Part shown: positions 17,578-25,514 of the stretch, one piece after another
Layout of the letters: every line of letters begins with the position of its first letter
Numbering within the stretch: the stretch's first letter is position 1
DNA from: JBNJEM01 sp051745935
Lineage (GTDB): Bacteria > Planctomycetota > Planctomycetia > Pirellulales > Pirellulaceae
Length of the DNA stretch: 32,428 nucleotides
Direction of reading: 5' to 3'
NCBI GenBank assembly: GCA_051745935.1
Contig: JBNJEM010000009.1
Coordinates: forward strand, 1-32,428
Program-made: the position numbers and the translations under genes
The notes under the pieces: model-generated
Told to the model about the DNA's origin: nothing
Seen by the model: only the letters and a program-made list of their open reading frames with translations
Database searches by the model: none

Positions 17578-18154
17578 AGCGCGACAAAAAGGCGCCGGGA
17601 AGGTTCTCGCGGGGGCAAACAGCAGCTAACGCGAACAAGGGGGAAGAGACCCCACTTTTGATCGCCCCCGGGAGCTCGCGTTCCATCTGAAACGTGTGGC
17701 TCGCTTCTTGTGTCCCTTTGTCGGGCTGCTCTTGACTTTGGGCTTCACTATTCGATATTGATCAGTCATCATGCCTGTAGCAACGGGAATTCTCCGCCAA
17801 GGACCCGGCCAACGGGTGGATGGATTGCGCCGGGCGGCGTTCCAGCCGGAAGGCCGGTATGCCGCAAACCAGCATGAATGACACGAACCGGGTAGAAGCC
17901 GTTGGGGGGGGATTAGAGCGGGGGGGCCGCGACGAGTATTCTCCGTTCGGGGGCTGTGCGCGACAACGAGTCCGCTACTACTTTATACCGGTCGCGGATG
18001 ACTTGGTCGGCCGCGAGTCCGATCAACGGGAGGGCGGCTTGCGTCGAGCAGCTTTCCACCCCGACAAATCCGACCGCCTGAAGGATACTCCAGACGGCTA
18101 AATCATACCAATGACTGAATTTCATATTCCGGCTGGGAGGATGGTGAACGCATC
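17578..18154. other. Intergenic region, 577 bases, with one 102-bp repeat
   Basis: Contains repeat copy 2 (17986-18087). A 38-codon frame at 17574-17690 overlaps the TrkH stop but is not convincing. GGGAGGA at about 18136 is the ribosome binding site for cysS. No clear terminator seen. Confidence 0.55.
17986..18087 (+). repeat. 102-bp dispersed repeat, copy 2
   Basis: From TACCGGTCGCGG to CTGAAGGATA, 68 bases upstream of the cysS start. Eleven differences from copy 4 in 102 positions by hand count, no gaps. TA at both ends. TTGGTCGG near the left faces CCGACAAA near the right, complementary except at one position. Confidence 0.92.
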
Positions 18155-19723
18155 ATGACCCTTCGCGTCTATAGCACGCTGACACGCGGCAAGGAAGTAT
18201 TCGAACCGGTAGAGCCTGGCAAGGTCGGCATCTACTTATGTGGTCCGACAGTCTATGATCGCGCGCATATCGGACACATGGTGGGCCCGGTGATTTTTGA
18301 CGCCATCAAACGCTATCTCGTTCACTCGGGGTATCAGGTCACCTTGGTAGTCAACATTACGGATGTGGATGACAAGCTGATCAACAAAGCACGGCAGCGA
18401 GGGATTTCGATGGCCGAAGTGGCCCGCGAGAACACCGAGGACTACCTGTGGAATTTGAAGGGGCTGGGGGTCGATCAAATCGATCACATGCCGAAAGCCA
18501 CGGAGTCGATGGATCAGATCATTTCATTTGCGAAGGCCTTGGTCGATCAAGGGTATGCCTATGAAGTGGATGGAAATGTGTTTTTCGATGTGGCTCGCGA
18601 TCCCAACTACGGGAAACTGACCAATCGCAGCCTCGATTCGCTGCAGGGGGAAGGTGGCGATGCGGCGGAAAAGAAACGGTCGCCGGCTGATTTCGCGCTC
18701 TGGAAATCAGCAAAACCGGATGAGCCTTCGTGGGAGAGTCCGTGGGGGAAGGGACGGCCGGGATGGCACATCGAGTGTTCGGCGATGAGCCACGCTTTTC
18801 TAGGAAAAACGTTCGATATCCACGGAGGCGGGCTCGATTTGGTCTTCCCGCACCATGAAAACGAGCTGGCGCAGAGCGAGTGCTGTCATGGGCGCGCGAT
18901 GGCGAAATACTGGTTGCACAATGGGCTTCTGAAACGGTCCGCCGCCGGCAAGGTGGGCGGACGCGGGGAACGGGATCCGGCAGCACCGGAGGGCCAAATG
19001 ACGCTGGAGGAGATCCAACGAGCGACCGCCCAAAAGGAAAGCCGGTCGGCGGGAGCCGGGGGGTTGTCCGGCATGATTGAGCGGTTCGGGGGCGAACGCA
19101 TCCGGTTCTTCCTGCTGCGTACTCACTATCGCAGCACGGTCCTCTACAGCGACGAAGCGTTGCGGGAATCAAGCGCCGCGATGGAAACCTTTTACCGCTT
19201 CTTCGAGCGATTTCACCGGGTGACCGGATCGAGCTATTACGAGCTGCCGGTCCCCGCCACCCGTGCGGAGGGCTCATGGGACGCGGGGGGCGACGCCACG
19301 CTTGAGGACATTCAGCGGTGCCGACAAGCGTTTCTGGAGAACATGGACGATGACTTCAACAGCGGGGCCGCGATCAGCGATCTCTTTGACTTGGTCCGGG
19401 TACTCAATAAGTTCGTGGATCAGCAGGGACTGGAGGATACGGGCAGTCCCGACCAGACGCTGCTGGCGGTGCTCAAACGCGGTGCCATCACGCTGCGCGA
19501 ATTGGCCGCCACGCTGGGGTTGTTCTTGAAGCCCCTTGCCGCTCGCGAAGAGGAAACCGAAAGCGGACTCGTGGCGCCGTTGATGGAGCTCATCATCGAA
19601 CTGCGCGCGACCGCCAGAAAGAATAAGGATTTCGCCACGGCCGACCATATCCGCGACGCCCTCAGCCAGATGGGGATTGTGCTGGAGGATCGGAAGGGGG
19701 GAACCACGTGGCGCGCGGAATAG
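18155..19723 (+). CDS. cysS: Cysteinyl-tRNA synthetase with unusual insertion near KMSKS
   Basis: The 522-residue class I enzyme charges tRNA-Cys with cysteine in the cytoplasm. The HIGH motif is intact at residues 38-41 and the zinc ligands that select cysteine are all present (C29, C208, H233, E237, with HIECSAM and FPHHENE as context). After WLHNGLL (253-259) comes an insertion of about 30-35 residues (GKVGGRGERDP...) before QKESRSAG (293-300), which aligns with KMSKSLG: the normally conserved loop is K294-E-S-R-S. RFFLLRTHYRS then continues as usual, and a tRNA-binding helical region and C-terminal anticodon-binding part follow. It is the first gene of a co-oriented run; ruvC begins 58 bases downstream. 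Function is secure by overall match; the loop is odd. Confidence 0.95.
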   Translation: MTLRVYSTLTRGKEVFEPVEPGKVGIYLCGPTVYDRAHIGHMVGPVIFDAIKRYLVHSGYQVTLVVNITDVDDKLINKARQRGISMAEVARENTEDYLWNLKGLGVDQIDHMPKATESMDQIISFAKALVDQGYAYEVDGNVFFDVARDPNYGKLTNRSLDSLQGEGGDAAEKKRSPADFALWKSAKPDEPSWESPWGKGRPGWHIECSAMSHAFLGKTFDIHGGGLDLVFPHHENELAQSECCHGRAMAKYWLHNGLLKRSAAGKVGGRGERDPAAPEGQMTLEEIQRATAQKESRSAGAGGLSGMIERFGGERIRFFLLRTHYRSTVLYSDEALRESSAAMETFYRFFERFHRVTGSSYYELPVPATRAEGSWDAGGDATLEDIQRCRQAFLENMDDDFNSGAAISDLFDLVRVLNKFVDQQGLEDTGSPDQTLLAVLKRGAITLRELAATLGLFLKPLAAREEETESGLVAPLMELIIELRATARKNKDFATADHIRDALSQMGIVLEDRKGGTTWRAE

Positions 19724-19781
19724 GTGGCCGGGAGCTGTCGACCCTTCGTTGTTTCGTTTGTGATCGCGTGGAGTATCGCCC

Positions 19782-20285
19782 GTGACGGAGAACATGCGAA
19801 TTCTCGGGATCGATCCGGGGTTGAACACAACCGGTTACGCCGTGCTGGAGCTCGACAACGGTTCCTTACAGCTGCGCGAAGCGGGGATTGTTCGCACTCG
19901 GTCCCGGCAAACGCTGGAACGACGGCTGGCCGAGATTCACGAAGGGGCGAGCGATCTCATTACGTCGTTGGAGCCCAAGGTGATGGCGGTGGAGGAACTG
20001 TTCAGCCACTATAAACGTCCTCGCACCGCGATCCTGATGGGGCATGCGCGAGGCGTGATCTGTCTGGCCGCGGCCACGGCGGGGATCTCGGTCAAGCACT
20101 ACGCCGCCACCCAGGTCAAGAAAATGCTCACCGGCAGCGGCCACGCCACCAAACAACAAATTCAAATGGCAATCTGCCGCGAGTTCTCGTTGGCCGAGCC
20201 GCCCCAGCCGGCCGATGTGGCGGACGCGTTGGCAATCGCCCTATGTCATTTGTACACCGACAAAAATAAGGCCAATTTCTCTTGA
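19782..20285 (+). CDS. ruvC: Crossover junction endodeoxyribonuclease RuvC
   Basis: A 167-residue Holliday junction resolvase that nicks opposite strands of the junction bound by RuvAB. The RNase H-like fold is seen from RILGIDPGLNTTGYAV with D11, VMAVEELF with E71, and PADVADALAIA with D145 and D148, the four acidic residues of the active site. GTG 19782 was kept because GTGGAG lies eight bases before it; ATG 19794, giving the common RuvC start MRILGID, is also possible with a tight ribosome site. The stop overlaps the start of ruvA, so the two are translationally coupled. Confidence 0.95.
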   Translation: MTENMRILGIDPGLNTTGYAVLELDNGSLQLREAGIVRTRSRQTLERRLAEIHEGASDLITSLEPKVMAVEELFSHYKRPRTAILMGHARGVICLAAATAGISVKHYAATQVKKMLTGSGHATKQQIQMAICREFSLAEPPQPADVADALAIALCHLYTDKNKANFS

Positions 20286-20929
20286 TTACCCGTATTAAAG
20301 GTCAGCTGACCAGCGTCCGAGATGATGATGCCACGTTGTCCGTCGGCAATTTCGACTATCAGGTGTTGATTCCGGACTTCGTCAGACGTCAACTGCAAGG
20401 ACGCCTGCAGGCCGAGATCAGTCTCCACACCGTTTATTACCTGGAAGGCAATCCCACCCAAGGGAAGCTGACCCCCCGAATGGTCGGGTTTTTATCCGAG
20501 GTGGAACGTGAATTTTTCGAAATGTTCTGTTCGGTCGATGGGGTCGGCGTTCGCAAGGCGTTGCGAGCCATGGTCCGCCCCGTGCAGGAGGTTGCCACGC
20601 TGATCGCGGACCAAAACGCCAAAGGACTGGCGGCACTCCCCGGGATCGGCCCCTCCACGGCGGAACGAATCATTGCCAAATTGCGGCGAAAAATGTGTAA
20701 ATTCGCCCTGCTCGCCCAGCGGGAAACGGCGTCGGCGGAGTCGCCGGGGCATGACGTGGTCGAGGAAGCCTTTCAGATGCTGGCTCAGCTGGGGCATTCC
20801 GAGGCGGAAGCCCGCCAGTTGCTCGATGAAACCCTGGCCACCAAAAAAACATTCAAGGATGTTGACGCGTTGATGCATGCCATCTACGAAACCCGAAATC
20901 GTCCCGGCTCCTCGGACCCCTCCCGCTGA
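20282..20929 (+). CDS. ruvA: Holliday junction branch migration protein RuvA
   Basis: A 215-residue protein that binds four-way junctions as a tetramer and loads RuvB. It opens with MITRIKGQLTS (OB-fold domain I), has two helix-hairpin-helix motifs, CSVDGVGVRKALRAM and LAALPGIGPSTAERIIAKL, and a C-terminal three-helix domain for RuvB contact (about residues 155-205). The start is TTG at 20282, overlapping the ruvC stop in the four bases TTGA, a rare start but fixed by the alignment of the first residues with the family. ruvB follows 125 bases later in the same direction. Confidence 0.95.
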   Translation: MITRIKGQLTSVRDDDATLSVGNFDYQVLIPDFVRRQLQGRLQAEISLHTVYYLEGNPTQGKLTPRMVGFLSEVEREFFEMFCSVDGVGVRKALRAMVRPVQEVATLIADQNAKGLAALPGIGPSTAERIIAKLRRKMCKFALLAQRETASAESPGHDVVEEAFQMLAQLGHSEAEARQLLDETLATKKTFKDVDALMHAIYETRNRPGSSDPSR

Positions 20930-21054
20930 TGAACAACCTTCCGCGTCCTGGGGCAATCTGATACACTCGTGGAAGCTTCGGGGGGGGACAAGTGTTCACC
21001 GGCCGCGCTGCTGAATTGCCCCGCGGCGGTCCACGTTTTGGTTGAGTTTGTTTT

Positions 21055-22062
21055 ATGGTACGCGAACCGATTGTAGCGAACTCGTCAGTCGAGAGCGACG
21101 AGCTGGATTCCGATCTCCGTCCTCAACGCATGAAGGACATGATTGGACAGCTGGACGTCTGCGAACGGTTGCAGATCGCGATTGACGCCACCCGCAAGCG
21201 GGGAGAGGCTTTGGGCCACGTGCTTCTTGACGGCCCGCCGGGTCTTGGCAAGACGACATTCGCCGTCTGCATCCCCAATGAATTGAACGTGGGCGTGCAA
21301 CTGACCAGTGGGGCCGTGCTCAAGGCCCCCAAGGATCTGGTGCCTTATTTGACGAACGCGGAAGAGCGTTCCGTGTTGTTTATCGACGAGATCCATCGGT
21401 TGCCGCGAGCGGTGGAAGAGTATCTCTATACGGCCATGGAGGACTTCCGCATCGACATCGTGCTCGGGGAGGGGGTGAACGCTCGGACTCATAACCTGTG
21501 GTTGAAACCGTTTACGTTGGTCGGAGCCACCACGCGGGCCGGGATGCTCAGTGGCCCCTTGCGGGATCGATTTCAAGTCCGAGAACATTTGGGGTTCTAT
21601 TCGGTCGAGGAACTCACGGTGTTGGTGGTGCGCAACGCGGAAAAACTGCGAGTGAATGTCGCTCGCCAGGCCGCGGGGGAAATCGCCCAGCGAAGTCGCT
21701 CCACGCCCCGAGTCGCCAATAATCGGTTGCGCTGGGTCCGGGACTATGCCACGAGCCGTTCGGATGGAAATGTGACGCACGAGGTGGCCTGTCAGGCCTT
21801 GGAAATGGCTGGCATTGACACGTTGGGGCTGGACGCGCAGGATCGCCGATACCTGGAGACGATCATTCGAGTGTTCGGAGGCGGACCGGCCGGGGTGGAG
21901 GCAATTAGCCATACCATGAACACCTCGGGCGACACGCTTGAGGATGAAGTGGAACCTTATTTGCTTCGCAGCGAACTGATTGTGCGAACCCCTCGAGGGC
22001 GGGTGGCAACGGATCGGGCCTACCGGCATCTGCAGTTACCCCCCCGCGACCGGCTCTTCTAG
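21055..22062 (+). CDS. ruvB: Holliday junction DNA helicase RuvB
   Basis: A 335-residue AAA+ motor driving branch migration with RuvA. The Walker A is GPPGLGKTT (60-68), Walker B is FIDEIH (109-114), sensor 1 is GATT (157-160), and the arginine-finger region is GPLRDRF (167-173). The C-terminal winged-helix domain includes the family's usual GGGPAGVEAI and GRVATDRAYRHL. The typical N-terminal 'LRPxxLxDxIGQ' is present as LRPQRMKDMIGQ (21-32). Start ATG 21055 has no strong ribosome binding site. It forms the ruvC-ruvA-ruvB order and is probably SOS or constitutively expressed; no LexA box was identified. Confidence 0.95.
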   Translation: MVREPIVANSSVESDELDSDLRPQRMKDMIGQLDVCERLQIAIDATRKRGEALGHVLLDGPPGLGKTTFAVCIPNELNVGVQLTSGAVLKAPKDLVPYLTNAEERSVLFIDEIHRLPRAVEEYLYTAMEDFRIDIVLGEGVNARTHNLWLKPFTLVGATTRAGMLSGPLRDRFQVREHLGFYSVEELTVLVVRNAEKLRVNVARQAAGEIAQRSRSTPRVANNRLRWVRDYATSRSDGNVTHEVACQALEMAGIDTLGLDAQDRRYLETIIRVFGGGPAGVEAISHTMNTSGDTLEDEVEPYLLRSELIVRTPRGRVATDRAYRHLQLPPRDRLF

Positions 22063-22104
22063 GTTCCCTGGAAAGCCGTTTTTCGTCGCGGTTGGGAAAT
22101 CCGT

Positions 22105-22206
22105 TACCGGTCGCGGATGACTTCGGCCACCGCGAGTCCGACCAACGGGAGGACGGCTTGCGCCGGGCAGCGGTCCATCCGGACGGATTCGACCGCCTGA
22201 AAGATA
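22105..22206 (+). repeat. 102-bp dispersed repeat, copy 3a (tandem, first)
   Basis: From TACCGGTCGCGG to CTGAAAGATA, 42 bases after the ruvB stop. Its last TA is also the first TA of copy 3b, so the pair has a 100-base period. Confidence 0.93.
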
Positions 22207-22306
22207 CCGGTCGCGGATGACTTCGGCCGCCGCGAGTCCGACCAACGGGAGGACGGCTTGCGTCGGGCAGTTTTCCGTCCGGACCCATCCGACCGGCTGA
22301 AATAGA
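22205..22306 (+). repeat. 102-bp dispersed repeat, copy 3b (tandem, second)
   Basis: From TACCGGTCGCGG to GCTGAAATAGA. Twelve differences from copy 3a by hand count, no gaps. The right end is TAGA where the others end in ATA. Confidence 0.92.
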
Positions 22307-22360
22307 CCTTCCGTTTGCGTGGGTAACGTTCGCGGGGCATCGGATCCGCCGCGGTTGCGC

Positions 22361-22389
22361 TTGACAGGACCGGGGGCGGTTCCTAGGAT
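22361..22389 (+). promoter_or_regulatory. Sigma70-type promoter for rpmF-fab cluster
   Basis: TTGACA (22361-22366), a 17-base spacer, then TAGGAT (22384-22389), with transcription expected near 22396, about 80 bases before rpmF. Consensus -35 and ideal spacing. Confidence 0.65.
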
Positions 22390-22475
22390 AGAGCGTTTAT
22401 TACTGGCGCGAAACGGCGGTCAAACAGACTAACAGACTAGGCGTGTGGCTGCAGAGCCTTTGTTGAGGTGTTCAG

Positions 22476-22658
22476 ATGGCGGTTCCCAAACGCAAACATT
22501 CAAACTCGCGAACTGGAAAACGACGGTCGCACGATGGCAAAAGGCCGCGGCAGTTAACGGCGTGTACCAAGTGCAATACGGTGGTCCCGACGCATGTCGT
22601 ATGCCCCACCTGCGGCTATTACATGGGCCGGAAAGTGGTGGATGTCCCGGAATCGTAA
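22476..22658 (+). CDS. rpmF: Large ribosomal subunit protein bL32
   Basis: A 60-residue ribosomal protein starting with MAVPKRKHSNSRTGKRRSH, the standard bL32 opening, followed by a zinc ribbon with two cysteine pairs, CTKC (30-33) and CPTC (43-46), and GYYMGRKVV. ATG 22476 follows GAGGTG. bL32 genes commonly lead fatty acid synthesis clusters, and fabD follows here, but 410 bases away with no plsX or fabH between. Confidence 0.96.
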   Translation: MAVPKRKHSNSRTGKRRSHDGKRPRQLTACTKCNTVVPTHVVCPTCGYYMGRKVVDVPES

Positions 22659-23068
22659 TCGGGGTTCGACGCCGGTCGCCAGAGCCCCGTGGTTGAGCGA
22701 CGAGGCGGCAATTGGCTTCGGCGAGCGGCGTGGCGCTCTCTCCCGGGGGGGAAACTCGTCGCCGGGGGAGGTCGCGTTTCATGAGAGCGGTTCATGAGAG
22801 CGCTGTCGGCGGTGAATCGGGGGGCGAGGCGGATCGGGGCGAACCAAGCTCGGCCCCGGGGCCAGTCCGCTCTCGGGGAGGTCACGTGGTGCTCTGAGCG
22901 GTGGGGTGCGGGCGGTGGGGTGCTCCGAGCGGTGGACGCGGAGTCCTGGACTCCGGGAAGCGTGGACTTCGAGTGGCGTGGGCCGATGCATCCGTCCGCC
23001 GGAGCGTGGCGGTTTCCGGGGCTTGATCTTTTGGGGCCGTCCTGCCCCGCAGCTGGAAGGTGGATCGC
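22659..23068. other. Intergenic gap, 410 bases, where plsX/fabH often lie
   Basis: Very G-rich on the plus strand, with runs of G at 22744-22770 and repeated GAGCGG/GTGGGG phrases at 22895-22940, and a 13-bp direct repeat-like TTCATGAGAGCG at 22777 and 22789. Open frames exist because of the composition, but no PlsX or FabH motif was seen in any frame. Confidence 0.6.
23055..23060 (+). promoter_or_regulatory. Ribosome binding site deciding the fabD start
   Basis: GGAAGG ends eight bases before GTG 23069. The other in-frame GTG, at 23060, overlaps this site and so is unlikely to be the start. Confidence 0.6.
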
Positions 23069-23980
23069 GTGAGCAAAGTAGTTTTTCTTTTTCCGGGGCA
23101 AGGCGCCCAGGTCGTCGGCATGGGACGGCACCTGCACGGGACGCTGGATCGAGCCCGCGGATTATATGAGCGTGCCGCGGAGATATTGGGGTACGACTTA
23201 TCGCGGCTTTGCTTTGAGGGGCCGGAAGAGGCGCTGGATTCGACGGTGGTCAGTCAGCCGGCGTTGTTTGTCACGAGTTTGGCCGCGCTGGAATCCATGC
23301 GGCTGGAGTCGCCGGCGATCGTGGAGGCGTGTTCGGCGGTGGCCGGCTTGAGTTTAGGCGAATACACGGCCATGGTATTCGCGGGGGCGATGGAATTCGA
23401 GGATGCGCTGCGGGTGGTGCAGCGGCGTGGTGAAGCCATGCAAGCGGCGGCCGACACGGTCCAAGGCGGCATGGTCAGCATTCTGGGCCTGGAGCTCGAT
23501 GCGGTGGAGCGACTTTGCGCGGAGGCGCGTGAGCGGGGGGAGGTGCTGCAGGTTGCAAACCGGTTGTGCCCAGGGAATATCGTGATTTCAGGACACAAGC
23601 GAGCCTGTGAGAAAGCCGCTGATTTGGCGGATTCATTTGGCGCGATGAAAGCGATGCCGCTGGCCGTGGCCGGGGCGTTTCATACGGAGTTGATGCGACC
23701 GGCGGTGGACGAGTTGGCGGAGGCCTTGGCGGACGTCCCCATGCGATCGCCGCGGATCCCCGTCGTCTCCAACGTGGATGCCCAAGTCCACGACGACCCG
23801 CGGGAACTGCGGGAACTGTTGGTCCAGCAAGTGGTATCGCAAGTTCGCTGGGAAGAGTCCATGCGGTATGTGTTGGACCAGGGGGCCCGGCGTTTTTACG
23901 AGATTGGACCGGGGCGGGTCTTGCGCGGACTGCTCAAACGCATCGATCGCAAGGTGTCCTGCGACAATGTTTCAGCGTAG
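23069..23980 (+). CDS. fabD: Malonyl-CoA:ACP transacylase FabD
   Basis: A 303-residue enzyme moving the malonyl group from CoA to acyl carrier protein. The N-terminus has FLFPGQGAQ (6-14), the oxyanion-hole motif. The nucleophile lies in GLSLGEY (S95), a conserved arginine in QRRGEAM (R119/R120) and the catalytic histidine in GAFHTELM (H205). Length is normal. GTG 23069 was chosen because GGAAGG lies eight bases upstream. fabG begins 158 bases later. Confidence 0.95.
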   Translation: MSKVVFLFPGQGAQVVGMGRHLHGTLDRARGLYERAAEILGYDLSRLCFEGPEEALDSTVVSQPALFVTSLAALESMRLESPAIVEACSAVAGLSLGEYTAMVFAGAMEFEDALRVVQRRGEAMQAAADTVQGGMVSILGLELDAVERLCAEARERGEVLQVANRLCPGNIVISGHKRACEKAADLADSFGAMKAMPLAVAGAFHTELMRPAVDELAEALADVPMRSPRIPVVSNVDAQVHDDPRELRELLVQQVVSQVRWEESMRYVLDQGARRFYEIGPGRVLRGLLKRIDRKVSCDNVSA

Positions 23981-24138
23981 GCCGAGTTTCGGCGTGGGCC
24001 GGGACTCGGAGCCGAGAATCATGGTGAAAAAGACCTTCAGGCGCGTGGCTGGCCGCGGGCTGGCGGTGCATGGATTGAAGAGCGAAGCGTGTTGAGTTCG
24101 ATCGTTCGCGCTTTTCCTTTGACCCGGGACTTGAGATT

Positions 24139-24909
24139 ATGACAGAACAACCGATGCCGAGTATCAGCGTTGACTTGAACGGACAGGTGGCGATCGTGAC
24201 CGGCGCGTCCCGGGGGCTGGGCCAAGCCATGGCCACCGCCTTGGCAAACAACGGGGCGATGGTGGTGTGCGTGGCCCGCGATGCCGAGAAGCTGGCCCAA
24301 ACCGTCAGCGGCATCGAAGCCAATGGGGGGAAGGCGGAGGCGGTCAGCTGTGACGTGAAAAATGGCCACGACGTGGATCAATTGGTCGATCAGGTGACGG
24401 AAAAACACTCCCGGTTGGATATTTTGGTCAATAACGCCGGCATTACCCGGGACACGCTCTTGCCCCGCATGAGCGACGCCGAATGGGACGAGGTCATCGA
24501 AACGAATTTGCGGGGCGCATTCCTGTTTGCACGGGCCGCGTCTCGCGTTATGATGCGGGCTCGTTACGGCCGGATCATCAACATCAGCAGCGTAACGGGA
24601 CTGATTGGGAATGCAGGCCAAACAAACTATTCGGCCTCCAAGGCCGGTCTGATTGGCATGACCCGCAGTTTGAGTCGCGAATTAGCCAAGCGGAACATCA
24701 CGGTCAACGCGGTCGCTCCAGGATTCATTGAGAGCGAAATGACCGAGGCGCTAGGGGATGCGGTGATCAAGGAGGCGAAAAAACACATTCCCGCTCGCCG
24801 CCTGGGCAAACCGGCCGAAGTGGCCGCGGCGGTTGCCTTCTTGGCTAGTCCGGCCGCCGCGTACCTCACGGGCTGCGTGTTGACCGTCGATGGCGGGATG
24901 ACGGGTTGA
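24139..24909 (+). CDS. fabG: 3-oxoacyl-ACP reductase FabG
   Basis: A 256-residue short-chain dehydrogenase that reduces 3-oxoacyl-ACP with NADPH. The cofactor loop is TGASRGLGQA (21-30), NNAG is at 98-101, and the catalytic set is N123, S151, Y164 and K168 in ISSVTG and YSASKAG. The C-terminus ends in LTGCVLTVDGGMTG, as in the family. The position between fabD and acpP supports FabG over other dehydrogenases. An ATG at 24154 is an alternative start; the ribosome site before 24139 is weak. Confidence 0.94.
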   Translation: MTEQPMPSISVDLNGQVAIVTGASRGLGQAMATALANNGAMVVCVARDAEKLAQTVSGIEANGGKAEAVSCDVKNGHDVDQLVDQVTEKHSRLDILVNNAGITRDTLLPRMSDAEWDEVIETNLRGAFLFARAASRVMMRARYGRIINISSVTGLIGNAGQTNYSASKAGLIGMTRSLSRELAKRNITVNAVAPGFIESEMTEALGDAVIKEAKKHIPARRLGKPAEVAAAVAFLASPAAAYLTGCVLTVDGGMTG

Positions 24910-24981
24910 GCGCCGCCCAACCAAGGGTCACAATAGGACCCGATAACCGGGGCGGGATGTTTTTTCCATCCGATCGCATCT

Positions 24982-25011
24982 TGACCTCGCTTATGGAAGT
25001 CCTCTATTTTC
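24982..25011 (+). promoter_or_regulatory. Candidate promoter for acpP-fabF
   Basis: TTGACC (24982-24987), an 18-base spacer, then TATTTT (25006-25011). It would give acpP-fabF its own transcript, apart from the one starting at rpmF. Confidence 0.4.
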
Positions 25012-25238
25012 AAGACTTAGTAAAAAAGGGCTTTAAGGGAGGCTGGGCAAAACGTCGCCCATGCGGGTGATACGAAGGCGAGTGGGGCAAACGAGAAGCG
25101 TGTCGGAGGGGCTGAAGCTGGCGGAAAGGGGAATCGGGGCTTGCGGTTGGCACGCCCGGCGTGCCGTATACCCCGGACCCGTACGGGTTTGTGTGAGCAG
25201 TGGTTAAGCTCCATTTAGGGGCGTGCGGTCCAAGTCAT

Positions 25239-25244
25239 AGGAGG
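25239..25244 (+). promoter_or_regulatory. Ribosome binding site deciding the acpP start
   Basis: AGGAGG lies nine bases before GTG 25254 but only three before ATG 25248; the GTG gives standard ACP length with the serine at residue 37. Confidence 0.6.
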
Positions 25245-25253
25245 TTGATGTTC

Positions 25254-25496
25254 GTGGCATCTGTTGAAGAACGAGTTATCGAAATCGTGGCGGAACAGCT
25301 CGGGGTCGAAAAGGAAAAGATCACGCGAGACACCCATTTTGTGAACGATCTGGGGGCGGATTCGCTGGATACGGTTGAACTGGTGATGGAGTTGGAGGAA
25401 GAGTTCGACATCAACATCCCAGATGACGCCGCCGAAAAAATCCAGAAGGTCGGCGAGGCGATCGATTTTATCGACAAATCGCAAGCTTCCTCATAG
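25254..25496 (+). CDS. acpP: Acyl carrier protein
   Basis: An 80-residue acidic carrier of growing acyl chains. The phosphopantetheine site is GADSLDTVELVMELEEEF with S37, and the four-helix pattern is standard. The GTG 25254 start is favoured by the nine-base spacing to AGGAGG; ATG 25248 would add two residues. The gene lies 18 bases before fabF, clearly co-transcribed. Expression as a high-level gene fits the strong ribosome binding site. Confidence 0.97.
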   Translation: MASVEERVIEIVAEQLGVEKEKITRDTHFVNDLGADSLDTVELVMELEEEFDINIPDDAAEKIQKVGEAIDFIDKSQASS

Positions 25497-25514
25497 ACGG
25501 GAGACTTTCTGAGC

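Larger units (their letters stand above)
22063..22475. other. Intergenic region with tandem 102-bp repeats and rpmF promoter
   Basis: These 413 bases hold repeat copies 3a and 3b and, after them, a well-formed promoter (22361-22389). No gene is supported. Confidence 0.7.
24910..25253. other. Intergenic region before acpP, 344 bases
   Basis: Holds a candidate promoter (24982-25011) and a leader of about 240 bases. Nothing else is clear; the minus-strand frame at 25017-25214 matches no family. Confidence 0.55.

Noticed and set aside
17574..17690. 38-codon frame overlapping the TrkH stop by ATGA
   Set aside because: The overlap looks like coupling, but there is no ribosome site, no family and no evidence of conservation in a single sequence.
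21085..22029. 314-residue minus-strand frame
   Set aside because: Antisense to ruvB.
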